Below are positions 62,063 through 64,000 of a DNA stretch of 64,000 nt, piece after piece. How positions within the stretch are numbered: the first letter of the stretch is position 1; each line of letters opens with the position of its first letter. The DNA is from CAZZKE01 sp964655005 (GTDB taxonomy: Bacteria; Pseudomonadota; Alphaproteobacteria; Rhodospirillales; JABHCV01), in NCBI GenBank assembly GCA_964655005.1, contig CAZZKE010000001.1, positions 1-64,000 of the forward strand, read 5' to 3'. The position numbers and the translations under genes are program-made. The notes beneath the pieces are model-generated. The model saw only the letters and a program-made list of their open reading frames with translations. It searched no databases and was not told the DNA's origin.

Positions 62063-62812
62063 ATGAAACCATCTAGAGATTATTTGGAATTCGAGATCGT
62101 CCCAGGGGTATTGTTCCCTGATTGGTCGGTCGTTTCCTCGGAGAAAACGGCTGATGCCCTTGATGCATTTTTCGAGGCTTTTGGCGCCGAAACGCGCTGG
62201 GCGGGGATATCGCCGAAAGAAGACCGCGTCAGACGCGCGATCCTTGCGGAATACATCGCAAATGGCCACGCACCCTCACCTGCCGGTCTCTCTGAATTGA
62301 CGAACTTGTCTCGCGAGGTGGTCGGTCGTCTGCTGGATAATCTTAAAGTTCGTGATCTCGTCGTCCTTGGCGAGCGTGGCGAGACAATTGCCGGAGCGTA
62401 CCCCTTCTCGGAAAGCGACACGGGACACCGGGTCCATCTCCGTGGCCGTACGCTCAACGCTATGTGTGCGATCGACGCCCTCGGCGCGGGCGCAATGTAT
62501 GGCGAGGATACCGTCGTTGATTCTTCTTGCCAGAATTGCGGCCGGTCCGTGCAGGTCGAGACTCGGGATGGAGGTAGGGAAATCAAATACGTATCATCCG
62601 AGAACATCATCGTGTGGTCCGGAGTCCAAAACACCGGTGGGTGTTCCGCTGATACCATGTGCAAGGTCATGGCCTTCTTCTGTTCGGATTACTGTCTGGA
62701 TTCGTGGCGTAGCGCCGACACGGCTGGCTACCGGCTGTCAATCGTCGAGGGACTCCAAGCGGGAAAAGCAATTTTCATGCCGTTGTTGGCGACCACTTCC
62801 GCGAACCTATAG
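62063..62812 (+). CDS. MerB-like organomercurial (alkylmercury) lyase family protein
   Basis: A 249-residue protein with a winged-helix-like N-terminal part (GLSELTNLSREVVGRLLDNL) and a C-terminal domain matching alkylmercury lyase. MerB splits carbon-mercury bonds using two Cys and an Asp. Equivalents are C135 and D138 in NAMCAIDAL and C200 in DTMCKVMAFFCS. Extra cysteines occur at 156/159 (CQNC), 194, 207 and 211. It is longer than classical MerB (about 212), so its activity may differ. The ATG at 62063 follows a MerR-type promoter signature. IS110 fragments flank the gene; no merA, merT or merP is seen. Confidence 0.7.
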   Translation: MKPSRDYLEFEIVPGVLFPDWSVVSSEKTADALDAFFEAFGAETRWAGISPKEDRVRRAILAEYIANGHAPSPAGLSELTNLSREVVGRLLDNLKVRDLVVLGERGETIAGAYPFSESDTGHRVHLRGRTLNAMCAIDALGAGAMYGEDTVVDSSCQNCGRSVQVETRDGGREIKYVSSENIIVWSGVQNTGGCSADTMCKVMAFFCSDYCLDSWRSADTAGYRLSIVEGLQAGKAIFMPLLATTSANL

Positions 62813-62848
62813 AGGAAACCGACGTACCATGATGGACGACAAAAACTC

Positions 62849-63046
62849 ATTTGCGCCGGGCGATATCCGGCAAGCGGCCATCATCCTCGTCCCGGACGAT
62901 TGCCGCCAGACATCTGGCCCCGGCAATACCCTGCGCCTCAACCACTCAGAACTCGGCCATATGCCCCTGCAGGGTGTTGATCGCCATGGCCTGCTGACGG
63001 ACCAATTGATCACGGACCAGATGCAGGGTCAGAACCGCTTGCTGTG
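62849..63046 (-). pseudogene. IS110-family transposase internal fragment
   Basis: On the minus strand one frame reads QAVLTLHLVRDQLVRQQ, then AINTLQGHMAEF, an in-frame TGA (62946-62948), then VVEAQGIAGARCLAA. This is the recognisable middle of IS110-type transposases (R..LVRQRT..IN.LRGHLAEFG). Both ends of the gene are missing. A plus-strand frame of 72 codons over the same bases is considered a shadow. Confidence 0.72.
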
Positions 63047-63069
63047 ACGATCTCTATGGGTAATTCTTT

Positions 63070-63843
63070 CTACAATTTGGCATTACGCCGCCTTAAAAAC
63101 CGTTCCATGCCGGTGATGTTCTCGCGGTAGAACCGGTGATAATCGGCAAGGTCCGGATTGCTTTCGGTGCGCCGGGCGAAATCAGTCAGGACCGGCAGTT
63201 GCCGCCGGGCGAAGGCGGCCTGGTCGAAGTTCGCAAGGCGGGGCAGCAGGGTGGTGAAATTAAGCACCACATAGCCGCCCCGGGGTTTTCTGGCGGCGCT
63301 ATCCAGCCCAGCCCGGACGTTGGGCGCGCCCTCGATCAAGGCGTTGGCGTAGTCCTTGAGGGTCGCCGCCTGATCCGTCAGCTGCCGCCGTTCGTGGTTG
63401 AAATTCCGGGCGGCCACTATTTCCTTGTCCCGGTAAACGACGGGGGCGTGGGCCGATGTGTCGCATAGCCATCCGGCCCTGGGTTTAAGCAATGCCGCCT
63501 GGTTTCGTTCTTCGTGAATCGCCGAAAAAGGCATGGTCTTGCAGCGCGACGGCTTGTTCAGGTGGATGTCGCAACGGCTATCGGCATTCAGCGCCGGACA
63601 GTCAAACGATGGCGGAATATAAGAGGTCGGGGAGATCAGCACCGCCACCCGCCGGCGCTTGCCAAACGGCACGGTAGTACCCAGCCGGGCCGTCAGTTCG
63701 AAGCCTTTGGCGCCTTGCCGGATGGTCGTCAGAACCATGGCCAGGGGGAACCGCCCGGCGTTATCCAGGGCGTCGCTCAGGCTCAGGGGCAGCCAGCCGT
63801 TACAACACTTGCCGCACACCGTACAATGAAAGTGCCGCTCCAT
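63070..63843 (-). CDS. YkgJ-type cysteine cluster protein
   Basis: A 257-residue protein with an N-terminal HCTVCGKCCNG cluster (C7, C10, C13, C14) and a second cluster near 82-101 (FDCPALNADSRC, PSRCKTMPF). This is the pattern of the YkgJ family, whose members bind zinc or an iron-sulfur centre. The C-terminal 120 residues are helical without known motifs. Function unknown. It lies ten bases downstream of the SEC-C gene on the same strand, and the pair may be co-transcribed. Confidence 0.8.
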   Translation of the reverse strand: MERHFHCTVCGKCCNGWLPLSLSDALDNAGRFPLAMVLTTIRQGAKGFELTARLGTTVPFGKRRRVAVLISPTSYIPPSFDCPALNADSRCDIHLNKPSRCKTMPFSAIHEERNQAALLKPRAGWLCDTSAHAPVVYRDKEIVAARNFNHERRQLTDQAATLKDYANALIEGAPNVRAGLDSAARKPRGGYVVLNFTTLLPRLANFDQAAFARRQLPVLTDFARRTESNPDLADYHRFYRENITGMERFLRRRNAKL

Positions 63844-63852
63844 CGGTTTGCC

Positions 63853-64000
63853 TCACCGACCGCAGCATTTTTTGAATTTCTTTCCGGAGCCGCAGGAACA
63901 TGGCTCGTTACGACCGACCTTCAGCACCTGGACCGGCGGCGGCTTCGGGTTCATTTGTCCCCCGGCGCACAGCCAGCGCCCGTCTTCGCGGCGAAATTGA
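63853..64000 (-). CDS. SEC-C metal-binding motif protein (C-terminal part, runs off the window)
   Basis: The visible 48 codons end in VGRNEPCSCGSGKKFKKCCG, a complete SEC-C zinc-binding motif (CxC...CC), preceded by FRREDGRW. This is like the C-terminus of YchJ-family proteins. The 5' part lies beyond position 64000. The SEC-C motif is also found at the SecA C-terminus, but the flanking residues fit a YchJ-type protein better. Confidence 0.8.
   Translation of the reverse strand, partial: QFRREDGRWLCAGGQMNPKPPPVQVLKVGRNEPCSCGSGKKFKKCCGR

Noticed and set aside
62830..63047. 72-codon plus-strand ORF after the MerB-like gene
   Set aside because: The opposite strand over the same bases shows clear IS110 transposase homology, so this frame is probably a shadow.

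Overview
The window looks like a chromosomal segment of a motile, GC-rich alphaproteobacterium, probably near the Rhodospirillales (inference from gene content). The markers are a flagellin-flbT-flaF cluster, COQ9, a soxBDAG sarcosine oxidase operon, a three-subunit PntA1/PntA2/PntB transhydrogenase, PssA/Psd, and rpsU beside def. No rRNA, tRNA or CRISPR array was recognised.

Layout. (1) 1-20.2 kb is a surface-glycan and flagellin region. It holds a HemN-like radical SAM enzyme, a domain-swapped HldE-like nucleotidyltransferase/kinase, a TIGR04372-like glycosyltransferase, and three paralogous TPR-glycosyltransferases around one flagellin with flbT and flaF. A tightly coupled minus-strand operon follows: short NeuB, HAD-methyltransferase fusion, CMP-sugar synthetase, class III aminotransferase, VOC protein, a 38-residue ORF and two SDRs. 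Together they suggest synthesis of an unusual CMP-activated acidic sugar and its transfer to flagellin, by analogy with the TPR-containing flagellin glycosyltransferase FlmG of Caulobacter. (2) 20.5-28 kb: acyl-CoA synthetase, two divergent DUF465 genes, a degenerate GGDEF protein, purE, two dehydrogenases, and a LysR/pirin pair. (3) 28.6-34 kb: isochorismatase-like hydrolase, amidohydrolase, MFS exporter with a C-terminal extension, two XapX proteins and a GST. (4) 34-43 kb: LtrA, COQ9, peptide deformylase, S21, sarcosine oxidase and a GFA protein that may handle the formaldehyde produced. (5) 43-48 kb: a PadR-RND efflux operon ending in a 78-bp near-perfect palindrome. (6) 48-54.9 kb: phospholipid synthesis, a LysM protein, a LOG-family protein, isocitrate dehydrogenase, L28, and an EAL-CBS-GGDEF protein. 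(7) 55-57.2 kb: an AT-richer NotI-like restriction-modification pair. (8) 57.3-61.7 kb: transhydrogenase and an M24 peptidase. (9) 61.7-63.1 kb: a MerB-like organomercurial lyase homologue between two broken IS110-type transposase fragments, with a MerR-type promoter signature upstream. (10) The right edge: a cysteine-cluster protein and a partial SEC-C protein.

The strongest leads are the flagellin-glycosylation island, the MerB-like gene in IS110 remnants, an uncatalogued intergenic repeat (three full copies and one partial) that forms the end of two genes, and the 78-bp palindrome.
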